Source: Bacteroidales bacterium (GTDB lineage Bacteria; Bacteroidota; Bacteroidia; Bacteroidales; FEN-979). Taken from it: a stretch of DNA of 64,000 nt. Of the stretch, positions 50,901 to 61,400 are shown piece after piece. Within the stretch, counting starts at the first letter, position 1. Each line of letters starts with the position of its first letter. The notes beneath the pieces are model-generated. The model did not search any database. It saw only the letters and a list, made by a program, of their open reading frames with translations, and was not told the DNA's origin. Location: NCBI GenBank assembly GCA_028706295.1, contig JAQWBQ010000010.1, positions 1 through 64,000 of the forward strand, written 5' to 3'. The position numbers and the translations under genes were made by a program.

Positions 50901-51222
50901 GTGGATCAAGCCTTCCATCGTGCTGATCGGCGAATGCAATTATTCTGACGCACACCTTTTCCCCGTTGCCTATAAGCTCAAAAACACCGGAAAAACGCTT
51001 GGAATGCCGGTTCCCGGAACAGGAACTTTTGTCTGGTGGGAATCCCAGATCGATCCGACGCTTGTCTTCGGCATTCCGATGGGGGGCTGGCGGACACCTG
51101 ACGGAAAATTCTGTGAGAACAACCAGATGGAGCCCGACATCCGGGTTGCCAACGATCCCGGTATTATGGCCTCAGGCAGGGATCAACAGATCGAGGAGGC
51201 GGTAAAGGAGTTGATGAAGTGA
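47935..51222 (+). CDS. Tricorn-like S41 family protease (TolB-like propeller, PDZ, peptidase core)
   Basis: WD/TolB-like repeats (SPDGKTILF, SHDGKSIAFASDRTGNFDVF), PDZ, GECNYSDAHLFP resembling the tricorn Ser region. Confidence 0.9.
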   Translation: MRHVLLTLTLLFVAALQSIAQENPLWLRYPSISPDGKTILFCYKGDIWSVPSSGGTANPITLTDSYEYLPVWSHDGKSIAFASDRTGNFDVFVMPARGGEAKRLTFNSNRELPWNFTADNKEVIFSAYRQDVVTNAQFPMSLMSELYTAPVGGGKISQLLPSPALNVSPTSTGDKILYEDIKGYEDEWRKHHTSAIARDIWMYDFNTQKHTKLTGFSGEDRDPVFDSNDRDFYYLSERNGSFNVFKSSLDDPSKSTALTRFEKHPVRFLSRSNNNLLCFGYDGEIYTMVPGGTPKKIQISVFADGRSGQDRIVPVNEGFTEARLSSNGKEYAYVFRGEIFVSSVDGGFTKRITNTPYQERSVSFSPDGRSLLYAAEVNNSWNVYTVSIIRKEEPYFYASTVLKTEPVIATEAEEFQPEYAPDGKEVAYLENRVVLKVINLESRKTRTIMPAQVNYSYSDGDQYYQWSPDGKWFLVNFAFPDRIFSPEVGLVSSDGTGQIINLTLSGYDDFGGKWSSDAKSMIWGCNRNGDHAQGGYIPTADVYEMFFSKEAYDRFMLTKEELALVKDQEEQAKKEKEKEEKKGKPEKEGKKGDKAEETTGEKGGSVTDKKDSLKVKIEWENLTDRKVKLTTHTSKVRDWLLSKDGEKLFYLTSFEKDNDLWVTELRTKETKMLAKLGVKSPSMELSSDGKFILVLADGKPMKVEVEGGKSEPLKTSGEMMLKPAGERDYIFDHAWRQFKEKFYVEDLHGVDWDFYKQAYKKFLPFINNNYDFAEMLSEMLGEMNASHTGCGYRAGRANADQTADLGLFFDYEFKGSGLKIAGIVEGGPLDKASSRVNTGCILEKIDGEAISDTIDFYSLLNRKTGKITLLTISNPVTGELWDESVKPVSGGSASELLYRRWVKNRRNEVERLSGGTIGYIHVRSMDDASMRTVFEEALGRNFEKKALIIDTRFNGGGNIHEQLSDFLSGKKYIDIVPHGQYIGSEPLDKWIKPSIVLIGECNYSDAHLFPVAYKLKNTGKTLGMPVPGTGTFVWWESQIDPTLVFGIPMGGWRTPDGKFCENNQMEPDIRVANDPGIMASGRDQQIEEAVKELMK

Positions 51223-51316
51223 TCGATCAAAGCAACGTAAATTCCCGAACAGGATAAGGAATTTTTTCGAAAGATTCGGATCAGGTAGTTTGGTTTAATC
51301 CTGTAAGCTGACCCTT

Positions 51317-51958
51317 TTATTTGGCACCGGGGATCAGCTTGGCCGAAATGATGTAATCCAGTTCCGGGAAGTGTTTTCGAACAAAGGCGTTGCCCTGCTG
51401 CATGATCGAATCCTGGTGGTTGGCCGGCTCGAAACCATAGGCTCCATAGAAGGAATCGACCACTTCAAATCCCTCAACAATCCGGGCTACCGGCGGAAAT
51501 CCTTTCAGTCCGTTGTAGGTAACTGTATCGAGTTTGAAGTTGTCTTTTTTATTAATGAACAATTGACTGGTGCGTGAATTGGCTCCGTCGCGGGCATACG
51601 AAAGGGTTCCCTTCAGGTTGTGCTCAATGACCGGTTCATCCGGGATGGGACGCTTATCCCAAAACCTGTTAACCTCCGGGAGATCGGAGATGCCGAACTG
51701 AACCACATAGGCGGACTGGACCCTGAAAAGGCTGTTGTTGTCGTAGAAACCTGATTGAATTAGCTGATAAAGCCGGTCGACCCCTTCGGGCGACCAGGAG
51801 CGGAATGCTTCGATGGTAAAGGAACCTTTGGTGGTGGTGAACTTTGCCAAAAAGGTTGAAGGCGCTTTGACCTTCAGGATGGCGCTGTCGGGCACTTTCT
51901 GTGCTGTGAGCGCAACCGGGATGAGGAACATCATCCACAGATACAGTGTACGTTTCAT
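51317..51958 (-). CDS. Cyclophilin-type peptidyl-prolyl cis-trans isomerase, exported
   Basis: ORF track extends to 52018; internal Met begins a signal peptide (MKRTLYLWMMFLIPVALTAQ); FTIEAFRSWSPEGVDRLYQLIQSGFYDNNSLFRV, NSRTSQLFINKKDN. Confidence 0.85.
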   Translation of the reverse strand: MKRTLYLWMMFLIPVALTAQKVPDSAILKVKAPSTFLAKFTTTKGSFTIEAFRSWSPEGVDRLYQLIQSGFYDNNSLFRVQSAYVVQFGISDLPEVNRFWDKRPIPDEPVIEHNLKGTLSYARDGANSRTSQLFINKKDNFKLDTVTYNGLKGFPPVARIVEGFEVVDSFYGAYGFEPANHQDSIMQQGNAFVRKHFPELDYIISAKLIPGAK

Positions 51959-52033
51959 AAAGGTTGACTGGTCAGGATTTCTTCCCTGACAAATATAGAA
52001 CATCGGAAGATGCGGCAATACAGGTCTGACAGA

Positions 52034-53467
52034 TCAATTCCTTATGAGTTTACCCGACATGATATTCCCGGATTCCTTCACGATCCGATAAAGGTACATT
52101 CCGGGTGTCAGGTCATTGGTGGTCACTGTTTGCCAACCTCCGGTCACAACTTGCCGGAGTACTTCCTTTCCGGAACTGTTGTAGAGGATAAGGGTTGCTG
52201 GTCCGGTGAGTCCGGGCAGGGTCAGTTGATCCGAGAACGGATTCGGGAATGGTCTGATCGTCCGGGCGGGTTCTCTGTTGACTGTTATTCCTGTATAAAG
52301 TGATGATTTGATATCGATCACGGCGCTTTCGATGATGGTCAGGTTATATGGAATACTCTCAGGCGGGAGGGTATACCATCCGTTTGCCGATCCTCCCCAT
52401 CCGAAATTGAAATGATAGAATTCATCGGTGTTATAGCCATCAACCACTACGTTGTGGCCTCCTGACCCGGTTGATACCAGCAATCCGAGTTGGACGGGCA
52501 GGGCAAGTTTTACATTTTCGGCAATGAGGGTATTCAGGGTAGTATCGTCGGGATAGACAATCCGTGATTCTTCAAATCCGAACCGTTGCCAAGCCATCAG
52601 GGCCTGTTCGAGTCCGAAAGTTCCCGAGACCGAGGCGGTATAAACCTGGTGGGCCGCGACTCCACAGGCAAAACAGAGTGCCGCTTTCATGGATTTTGTA
52701 AGAGCCCCCCCGAACGCGTAAGTCGATTCGAGGGTGTCGAGGTGCAGGTTCAGGGTATCGAAGCAGGGGAATCCCCGGGACAGGTAATCGTTGTCGATCC
52801 AATATTGGTTACCCGATCCATAGTTGTGGTAATAATCATCACTGTCGGAAAACCGGGTCTGGTTGATCTCTTTGTGGTGGTTGATAATCTGTGCCATCGC
52901 AATGGCAGGGCATCCGGCCACGCTGCGTGAACCGGCATTCAGATCGAGCGGGCACATATTGTTGTACGGGGCGTTCTGGGTCCAGTTGGTTTCGAGCCAT
53001 CCGCCGGTGGTTGTTGTACCTTCGGGAGGCCATTGTTCAAAGCCGGGCGATTTCAGCCCACCTGCCAGAAATGCCTGCCATTTCCCAGCGATGATGGCCC
53101 TTTCATCTGCAGATTGCCTCCACGATTGATCCAGGCGGACCTGTAAATCACGGGTTATGATCTGTTTGATCCGGCCCGCTTCCTCCAGGGGCAGATCAAA
53201 CCGGTCGAGTGCCGACCAGGCATAGACTGGGGCAATCCGATCGGAATTTGCGATGATGACAAATCCGGTCGGTTCGAAGTGGAAGAGTGTAGCCAGTGCG
53301 GTGCCTGTTGCATCGGTCAGCTTTTCCTGCCGGATCAGGCGGTAATCGGGATGTTCTTTTGTGATAAAAGCAGTAGCTGCTCCAGGTAACAAGGATTCAT
53401 GCAACGATTGGCTGCCGGCGGGGAATCCGCATCGGAGCAGGAACAAAAAAAGGAATATTTTTCGCAT
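52034..53467 (-). CDS. C10 (streptopain-like) cysteine peptidase with T9SS sorting domain
   Basis: WTQNAPYNNMCPLD...SVAGCPAIAMAQIINHH; GGHNVVVDGYN...FHFNFGWGGSANGWY; C-terminal PFPNPFSDQLTLPG; start moved from 53608 to the Met of MRKIFLFLFLLRCGFPAGSQ. Confidence 0.88.
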   Translation of the reverse strand: MRKIFLFLFLLRCGFPAGSQSLHESLLPGAATAFITKEHPDYRLIRQEKLTDATGTALATLFHFEPTGFVIIANSDRIAPVYAWSALDRFDLPLEEAGRIKQIITRDLQVRLDQSWRQSADERAIIAGKWQAFLAGGLKSPGFEQWPPEGTTTTGGWLETNWTQNAPYNNMCPLDLNAGSRSVAGCPAIAMAQIINHHKEINQTRFSDSDDYYHNYGSGNQYWIDNDYLSRGFPCFDTLNLHLDTLESTYAFGGALTKSMKAALCFACGVAAHQVYTASVSGTFGLEQALMAWQRFGFEESRIVYPDDTTLNTLIAENVKLALPVQLGLLVSTGSGGHNVVVDGYNTDEFYHFNFGWGGSANGWYTLPPESIPYNLTIIESAVIDIKSSLYTGITVNREPARTIRPFPNPFSDQLTLPGLTGPATLILYNSSGKEVLRQVVTGGWQTVTTNDLTPGMYLYRIVKESGNIMSGKLIRN

Positions 53468-53763
53468 GGTATGTGAATATGTTGGTTTGTAACCGGTTAC
53501 TCTTATTCCCCTGCCCGAAACCCGGAACTTCCGGAAGGGTATGCAACCGTACTGTAAAGATGAAAACAAATTAAATATGATGTATATTTTTTCGATTATC
53601 TGAAACAATAAACCGATGAAAGTCCTGAATTTTCAGATGTAACAGATCTCAGGTATCTGCTTCATGGCGACTTTTATACAGCCGGCACAGTTGGAGGAAT
53701 GTTTGCAGGCAGGTTTCAGGTCGTGTCACAATCCTCCGAAATCAGGCTATCATAAAAAGATCC

Positions 53764-55341
53764 CTATAAATCCCGGCCCGGGGTCATTGATTCGACCACC
53801 CTTAGCAGTTGGTCTTTGCTATATGGTTTTGCAAGATAATGTGAGCACCCGTGTGCAAGGAGTCTGGAGCGGTCTCCGTATTGGGTATAACCGGTAATGG
53901 CAAGTACCGGGATCGATTCATAGCCCGGGATCCGGCGGATGAGTTTCACGGCCTCAATTCCGCTCATTGCCAATCCCAGGTTGATATCCATCATGATCAT
54001 ATCGAAACGGGTTGATTCACACAGCGACAGGGCTTCCTGGCCGGAGGAAGCAATGGTAACCTGGTACCTGGCACGGAGGAAAAGCCGGACCAGTTCGGCA
54101 TTGGTCTCGTTGTCCTCAACCACAAGAACATGCAGCATCGGTTGATTTTTTTCCGTAACCGGGATCTCTTTTTTCCCCGTGGGGGTAGCGGATCTGACCT
54201 CCGGGACGGGGATCCTGGTATGAACCGGAAATTCCAGTGAAAACGAAGAGCCTTTGTCCGGTGTACTTTCAACATAAACATTCCCGCCAATCAGTTGCAT
54301 GATTTTTCGTGCGATGGTCAATCCGAGTCCGATCCCTTCATAATGTCTTGAAAATCCCTCGCTTACCTGCTTAAATGCATCAAAGATAACGGTCAGATCA
54401 GTACTGTTGATCCCGATCCCGGTATCCGACACGGTAATTCTCAGCAAATCTGAGCCATTGACTTTTTTGACAACTGAAGTGATGGTGATGCCACCCTGAT
54501 GGGTATATTTAATCGCATTGTCGAGAATGGCTGAGAAGGCACGGGCTATGAGTTCTTCATCTGACTCCACGATCACGCCGGGTTCATCGGACGGGATCCG
54601 GCAATACAGTTTTTTATAGGTCAGGAATTCCTGATGTTTCATGACCACTTGTGAGATCATCTGGTTCAGTTGAAACTCTTTTAAGGTGGGTTTAATTCCT
54701 GATTCCAGTTGGGAAAGCCACACGATCGAGTCGAGGGTTTTCATGAGCCTCATTCCGCTTTTGTGTATCCGGAGGGCGCTTTGCCGGATGTCGGGGTCAT
54801 CGGTTGAGTTTTGGATGACCTGGGCGAAGCCCAGGATTCCGGTGAGCGGTGTGCGGAATTCATGGCTCATGTTGGAGAGCAGACTTGTTTTCAGATGGTC
54901 GGATTGTTCGGCTTTTTCCTTGGCCTGCTTTAGTTCCTCGAGCGTTTGCCTCCGGTGCAGGCGTATCGCGGCTTCCCGGAGTTCCCGGGTCACGGCCGGA
55001 CCGATTCGCACAATATGATCCTTCATGATGTAATCGTGCGCGCCCGATTTCATCATGCTCACTGCCACCTCCTCCCCGATGGTGCCGGAGACCAGGATAA
55101 AGGGAATGTCGAGACCGGAGGATTTATAAATTTCAAGGGCATGTTCACCGCTGAATTTAGGCAATCTAAAATCGCAAATGATCAGGTCGTATTCCCGTGT
55201 TTTTAAGAATTCCGACATTTCAGCAGCAGTTTCCACCCGGTCGGATTGGATATCGAACCCCTCTTTCTCAAGATGGTGTAACAGCAGGATGGCGTCATCG
55301 TCATGATCTTCGATGAGCAGCAGGCGTAGCTTTTCCTTCAT
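53764..55341 (-). CDS. Hybrid signalling protein: receiver-HisKA-HATPase-receiver
   Basis: LLIEDHDDDAILL; SNMSHEFRTPLTGILGFAQV; DTGIGI; GIGLGLTIA; second receiver VLVVEDNETNAEL...MMDINL. Confidence 0.93.
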   Translation of the reverse strand: MKEKLRLLLIEDHDDDAILLLHHLEKEGFDIQSDRVETAAEMSEFLKTREYDLIICDFRLPKFSGEHALEIYKSSGLDIPFILVSGTIGEEVAVSMMKSGAHDYIMKDHIVRIGPAVTRELREAAIRLHRRQTLEELKQAKEKAEQSDHLKTSLLSNMSHEFRTPLTGILGFAQVIQNSTDDPDIRQSALRIHKSGMRLMKTLDSIVWLSQLESGIKPTLKEFQLNQMISQVVMKHQEFLTYKKLYCRIPSDEPGVIVESDEELIARAFSAILDNAIKYTHQGGITITSVVKKVNGSDLLRITVSDTGIGINSTDLTVIFDAFKQVSEGFSRHYEGIGLGLTIARKIMQLIGGNVYVESTPDKGSSFSLEFPVHTRIPVPEVRSATPTGKKEIPVTEKNQPMLHVLVVEDNETNAELVRLFLRARYQVTIASSGQEALSLCESTRFDMIMMDINLGLAMSGIEAVKLIRRIPGYESIPVLAITGYTQYGDRSRLLAHGCSHYLAKPYSKDQLLRVVESMTPGRDL

Positions 55342-55784
55342 GATTCAGGATTTGGTGGCAATTCATTCAGTAATAACCAATACATACCCAGTTGCTGGAC
55401 GGCCTGGGTGAATTTGTTAAAATCGACCGGTTTGCGGATATAGCTGTTTGCTCCGTTGAGGTAACAGTTGATGAGGTCCTGCTCCTCCAGGGAGGAGGTC
55501 AGTATGATGACCGGGGTGAGCTGTGTCGGCTGAAAATTCCGGATCTCCTTCAGCACCTCCAGCCCGTCGACTTTAGGCAATTTCAAATCCAGGAGGATGA
55601 TGGCAGGGAGTCTGTGTTGGTCATTTTGACCAAATTCTCCTAAGCCTTTAATGTAATCAATGGCCTTTGCCCCGTCGTTCACCACGGTCATAGGGTTGGT
55701 CAGATTTGCCTTCTCGAATGCGCGCCGGGTCAATTCCACATCATCGGGATTGTCCTCCACCAGCAGGATTATCTTTCGATCCAT
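55338..55784 (-). CDS. Single-domain response regulator (Rcp1/CheY-like)
   Basis: ILLVEDNPDDVELTRRAFEKA; ILLDLKLPKVDGLEVL; ILTSS; YIRKPVDF; 4-nt overlap with next gene. Confidence 0.93.
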   Translation of the reverse strand: MDRKIILLVEDNPDDVELTRRAFEKANLTNPMTVVNDGAKAIDYIKGLGEFGQNDQHRLPAIILLDLKLPKVDGLEVLKEIRNFQPTQLTPVIILTSSLEEQDLINCYLNGANSYIRKPVDFNKFTQAVQQLGMYWLLLNELPPNPES

Positions 55785-55823
55785 TTTTACTTTTATTTGT
55801 TATGACATGTCCTTTCTGAATTT

Positions 55824-58337
55824 TCAGGGCAATCTGAAATAAAAAGTTGCTCCCTTCCCGGGTTCAGCTTCGGCGGAGATCGATCCCCCGTGTCGCTGGA
55901 TAATCCGGTTTACAATGGTCAGGCCGATTCCGGTGCCTGCAAATTCCTGGGGTGTATGGAGCCGCTGGAACACCCCGAACAGCTTTCCGGCATACCGCAT
56001 GTCGAAACCGGCCCCGTTATCCCGGATCATGATTTCGCGAACCCCGCTACGGATAACCGAATCGACGATGATGGCAGGGTCGGCGACTCCCGTGCTGAAT
56101 TTAAATGCATTCTGGAGCAGGTTGTAAAGGGCAATCTTCATCAATCCGGGATCAGCAGTCACCAGGATCCCTTCGCCAATCGTTACAGTATGTTTTGAAT
56201 ATTCGGCGGTCTCTGCCAACTCGGCGCAAATTTGCTTTGCCATCTGGGAGATGTTGACCTCCTGGAGCGACATTGACTGTCGTGTGATCCGCGACAACCG
56301 CAGGAGGTCATCAATCAACTGTGCCATGCGTTGACTGGCATTCCGGATCCGGCGGAGGTAATCCCTCCCTTTCTCATCGATTTTTTCAGCCTGATCCTCG
56401 AGCAATGCCAGGCTGAAACCGTCGATGCTTCTCAACGGAGCCCGGAGGTCGTGAGAAACGGAATAGCTGAAACTTTCCAGGTCTTTATTTGCGATTTCGA
56501 GTTGTTCGGTGCGAACCTGAACGCGTTCTTCCAACTCCTGGTTCAGCCGTTCCAGTTCCCGTTCCTTGGCGCGAAGCACCGTTACATCCTCCCCCGAGCT
56601 GATGGTTCCGATCACCTTCCCATTCTCGTCTCTGATCAAAGCGTTGTGCCAATGCAGAATCAGTTGTTCACCGGTAGCGGTAAGCGCGGAATTTTCGAAG
56701 AACTCCGGCCCTTCGATGTTCCCGCTCATAAGCTGCGTGAAAACCTCCCGGACAGTTGTTCTGACATCGGCAGGAATGAAATGATCGAACCAACTTTTAC
56801 CGATAATTTCATCCTGCGGGTAACCGAAAAGTTCCGATCCTTTTTTATTGATCAATTCGATATTGCCTTCATGGTCTAAAACGATGATTACCGACCCCGC
56901 GATGTTCAGGTAATTCTGGGCGCGGTTGCGCTCCTGAATCAGCATCTGCTGGTATTTCGCCCGTTCCGAAAAATCACGGACAATCCCGTTATAATATTTT
57001 TTTCCCTGGAAATAAATAACCCGTGAACTGACCTCGACCGGAAATCTGGTTCCGTCTTTTTTCACATGGATGGAATCGTAAAGGAATCCTTCTTCGGGAG
57101 GTTCAGTAGTCAGGCGTTGCCGGTAAGGGGGTTGTGCTTCCGGGGCAATTATTTTGGAAGCATTGAAACCAACCAGTTCTTCGCGTGAATAGCCATAAAC
57201 GCCCATTGCTCTTTCATTACAATCGGTAATGGTACCTTTTTCATCGAGCAGCAGGATGACATCATTGGCACGTTGCATCACCATTTCATAATGCTGGGTA
57301 AGAATCAGGCGTTGGGATTCGAGTTTGTAAAGGTTCCTGAAATGGTCTTTTTTCCGTTGCAGAAATATCAAATACAACACCAGAAGTCCCAGTAAAATCA
57401 TGACCAAAACGCCCGGCAGCGTCCTGCCCCACCAATAAGAAAGGGGTTCCAGCGCTTCATCCTGGTCTGTTTTACTGACCATATACCAGGGGGTACCCGA
57501 TACGTGCCGGGTATAAAAAAACACCCTGACACCCCGGTAATCGATTCCCTCACTGAATCCCGTGTATCCTTTGGCAGCCATTGCAGCCGGAAGGAGCTCA
57601 TTGTGAAGCGGTAGTTTCAATCGCAGGGTACTCCCTGGTCTGTGTTTCAATTCACTCAGGTAACCCACACTGTCATCTTTTACTTCCACCAATAAAGTTT
57701 CGGAAGTGCGGCTACTAACCGGCCAGGACTGGATCAGGGGGTAGATGAACCTTGAAGGGTCAACCCGGAGAAGCAACATTGCCCGGAGGGTCGTCGAATC
57801 GTTCATTCCAATGTAAACAGGGGAATAAAAATCGATGTGGATCTTATTATGGTATTTGCAATAGTAAAAGCTGCTGAACTTTGCGTTCCTGAATTTAATT
57901 GAATTAAGGAGGATCATTTGTGCGTCGGAACTTAAAGAGTCACCGAGTGGAGTCAAACTGATATAAATTTTCCCGGTCGAGTCGACAATCAGGATATCCT
58001 CATACCCGTAATTATCCTTCATTGGCATTATATGGTCGAGAATGTAGCGACGAAGATCTTCACGCTCCGGATGGTCAATAAACCGGTTTACATACTCATG
58101 CATATTGCCGGCCCGGTTCACATAGTTGGCATCGCTTCTACGCTCCCTGATCCAATTGCTGATCTCTTCAGCCTTGTACTTTGAGATGCTTTCCAGTCGT
58201 TCCGACGTCAGCCGGACCAGGGTTGCGCGTTGAATTTTTAGATTTATGAATCCCAGGAGGATGATCATCAGGGAAAAAAAAACAAAAGCAGCAATATATT
58301 TCCACCCGGGAAAATATTCTGGAATTTTGAATTTCAT
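55824..58337 (-). CDS. PAS-domain sensor histidine kinase with extracytoplasmic sensor region
   Basis: Two TMs flanking a ~280-aa loop; two PAS domains; HisKA SYSVSHDLRAPLRSIDGF; HATPase DNGAGFD, GTGIGLTIV. Confidence 0.92.
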   Translation of the reverse strand: MKFKIPEYFPGWKYIAAFVFFSLMIILLGFINLKIQRATLVRLTSERLESISKYKAEEISNWIRERRSDANYVNRAGNMHEYVNRFIDHPEREDLRRYILDHIMPMKDNYGYEDILIVDSTGKIYISLTPLGDSLSSDAQMILLNSIKFRNAKFSSFYYCKYHNKIHIDFYSPVYIGMNDSTTLRAMLLLRVDPSRFIYPLIQSWPVSSRTSETLLVEVKDDSVGYLSELKHRPGSTLRLKLPLHNELLPAAMAAKGYTGFSEGIDYRGVRVFFYTRHVSGTPWYMVSKTDQDEALEPLSYWWGRTLPGVLVMILLGLLVLYLIFLQRKKDHFRNLYKLESQRLILTQHYEMVMQRANDVILLLDEKGTITDCNERAMGVYGYSREELVGFNASKIIAPEAQPPYRQRLTTEPPEEGFLYDSIHVKKDGTRFPVEVSSRVIYFQGKKYYNGIVRDFSERAKYQQMLIQERNRAQNYLNIAGSVIIVLDHEGNIELINKKGSELFGYPQDEIIGKSWFDHFIPADVRTTVREVFTQLMSGNIEGPEFFENSALTATGEQLILHWHNALIRDENGKVIGTISSGEDVTVLRAKERELERLNQELEERVQVRTEQLEIANKDLESFSYSVSHDLRAPLRSIDGFSLALLEDQAEKIDEKGRDYLRRIRNASQRMAQLIDDLLRLSRITRQSMSLQEVNISQMAKQICAELAETAEYSKHTVTIGEGILVTADPGLMKIALYNLLQNAFKFSTGVADPAIIVDSVIRSGVREIMIRDNGAGFDMRYAGKLFGVFQRLHTPQEFAGTGIGLTIVNRIIQRHGGSISAEAEPGKGATFYFRLP

Positions 58338-58479
58338 AGATCAAACGGGTCGATGCAGTAAATATACAACAAGACAGGAAGAAAATCAAATCTGTGAAAA
58401 AGGTTTAATTAAAAAATATTCAATCGTGCCGGAACAGGTTTGAAAAGAAGAAATCCTGACCGGGAATCCGGGTGAAGGG

Positions 58480-61400
58480 TCACTGTCCGTTTACCAGCAG
58501 GGGTTTCACAAACCAATCCTGACCGGTCCGGATCCTGACGAAATAGCATCCCGGAGAAGCTCCTGTGATATCGATCAAAAGGTCGGTTTCCGGAGTGGAT
58601 GGTTTATAACTCTTTTTGAAGACCGAAATTCCCCTGACATCGCAGACCTCTATTTCACAGTCGGCATCCGGCCGGCCGGACAGCGACACGGTGAAGATTC
58701 CACTTGTCGGAACCGGGTAGATCCGGATCCTTTGATCGGTTGGTTCATCCATTCCGGGCAAGGTTATGTAAATGTTGTTGGAGGTATCGGAGCTGCAACC
58801 ATTCAGGTTGACCACATCCCAATACCAGCCGATGGCGGTGACGGTATAATTCTGCCCGGTGGCTCCCGGGATCAGTGATCCGTTGAAAAACCACTGATTT
58901 CCGTCGGTTGCATTGCTTGAAAGCACCGGTCCTGCCAAGGTGATAACCGGAGCAGGAGGAACCGGGTTCAGTGATACGGGAAGGGTCGACACGGAGCCGT
59001 TGCCGCAGCTGTTGCTTCCATAGACTGTAATATTTCCCGAAACGGCAACCGGACCGAAGTCGACGGTTATGGCATTGGTATTGGCTCCGTTCACGATGAA
59101 GGCCCCGGATGGAACGGTCCAGTGGTAGTCGATCACCGCGGTGATGGGAGCAATCGAATAGACGATCCCCGAAGCGTTTTCGCAAACCTGGTCCGGTCCT
59201 TCGATGGTACCGGGGTCGGAAGGCAACGGGGTGACGGTAACCTGGAAAGGCGGGGATGCCGGACCCGATCCGCAAAGGTTGTTCCCCTGCACGGTGATGG
59301 GTCCTGAAGAGGCATTTGCGGCAAAGCTTACGGTAATGGCGTTGGTATTATAGCCGGCGGTAACGGAGGCTCCCAAAGGCAGGGTCCAGATGTAGGAAAC
59401 AGCATTGGTGACGGGCGCTACCGAATAACTCACGCCGGTGGCTCCGCCGCATACCGCGGCAGTTCCGGTGATGCTTCCGGCTGTTGACGGGAGGGGGTCG
59501 ACCGTGACGCTGAAGGTCGACGGGGTTGTTGCCGCGCATCCCGCGGTGCTGGTATAGTTTACCGACACCCACTGCGGGCCGGATGCATTCCACGAAACCT
59601 GGATCTGGTTAGTACCTAGGCCTATCACGATAGAGCCTCCCGACGACACGCTCCAGGTATAGGCAGTCATGCCCGATTCGGTCGTGTAAGTGGTATTTGC
59701 ACCGCCCTGGCAGGCTGTGGCTGATCCTGTAATCGAAGGAACCGGTGGCGGGCTCACGGTAACCGGCAGATTGGACGGGGTTCCGCTGGAACAGAAATTC
59801 GTTCCGTATACCGAAACGTTGCCGCTGGTTGAACCGAAGTTGACCACGATGCTGGTGGTATTCTGACCGCTTGTGATGGTTGCCCCGGCAGGAACCGACC
59901 AGGTATAACCGGTAGCATTGGTGATCGGGGCAATGGAATAGGTTTTACCGGTGGCATTGACACATACGCTTGCCGGGCCCGTGATCGCTCCGGCTGCCGC
60001 GATAGTCGGACAACCGGGCGTAAAGGTCTGATCGGCCCCGTAAAAGGTCCCAGCCGTACTGACACCAACACAACGGTAGTGATAGGTAACATTGGAGGTA
60101 AGTCCGGATAGGTTGGCAGAGACGGCAACAGGCGCGTATCCGGTAACTGTGGGAGGAGTTGCCGCCAGGGAGTTTCCGTAACTCGTGTTCAGCCCCCAGT
60201 CGAAGGTTACCGTGGTCGGATAGAGGTTGGCAGTAACCGATCCGTTAAGGGTAGCGCTGGTCAGCAATATATTGGAGGCGGCATTGGTCACCACGACCGG
60301 ATTCACAATGATTTGTCCGCTGATGGTGATTAAAAGCGAATCCTTCACAGTCACATCCTGCACAGCCACTGCTTTGGCATACACGGTTCCGTTGCCGGTT
60401 GCGGTGACCAGTCCGGCAGTACTGATCGCAGCGTTCCCCGTTACCGGGACGATGCTCCAGGTGACATTTTGGTTGGCGGTCAGCGGAAACACGGTCGCAA
60501 CCATCTGCAGGGTGCCTCCGCTCGTGGTGATGGTTGGAGGGACACTACCCTGGGTAGCAACGACCAGGCCGACCAGGCCCCCGACCGAAATGCCCTGGGC
60601 ATAACCCATGTATGAGCCGGTGCGGTTTTCGGTCCAGATTCCTGCGCAACGGTTGGGGCCGTCGGGGGTGAAACCGTACCGCATCTTTGGAGTTCCTGTC
60701 GATGCCGTGGTAGAACTGATCTCTACCTGATTTCCCGCCCAGGCAAAATTACCGTTGGCATCGAGTCGGGTCACATAGATCTTATCATTCACATCCGCAA
60801 ACATAAACATGGGATTGTCGTTCACCAGGGCCAGATTACCCTCAGGCCGATTGCTGTTTGGACCGATGGCATAGACTACCTTGGCATTATCGGTAAACTG
60901 CCGGGCGCCGGTCGTTTTCAGAAATTTCTGCACATAGATTCCGTACTGATTCTGGTTGTAGTCGCTGAAGTTACATACAGACCAGACATAGTTTGATGCT
61001 CCGGAGAGGTTGATCATGGTATACATCTGGTAATCGTCGTAGGTATTCACATTGGTGTTGAAGGCTGAGCCGTTCATTCCCCAGGGGATGGTTCCGCCCG
61101 GGTCGATCCGCTGGAGAAAGGAGTTGAACCTGAAGCCGTTGGAGCTGTAATATCCGAAGTAGGTCACATCGCCATCGGCAACGATCGAATAGTACCGGGC
61201 GGCGCTGGTAGTCTGGTTGCAGATCTGAAGCGGGGCATAGACGGCGGTTCCGTTCGGATTGAACATTTGCGCATAGAGTGTGGTCGACACGCCGTAACCC
61301 ATCTTCTGATACACCATGGTAAATTTACCTGCCAGATTACCGATCAACTGACCGCGGGTTGTGGTGGAGGTTCCTACGGTGACCACAACGGGGGCGGTCC

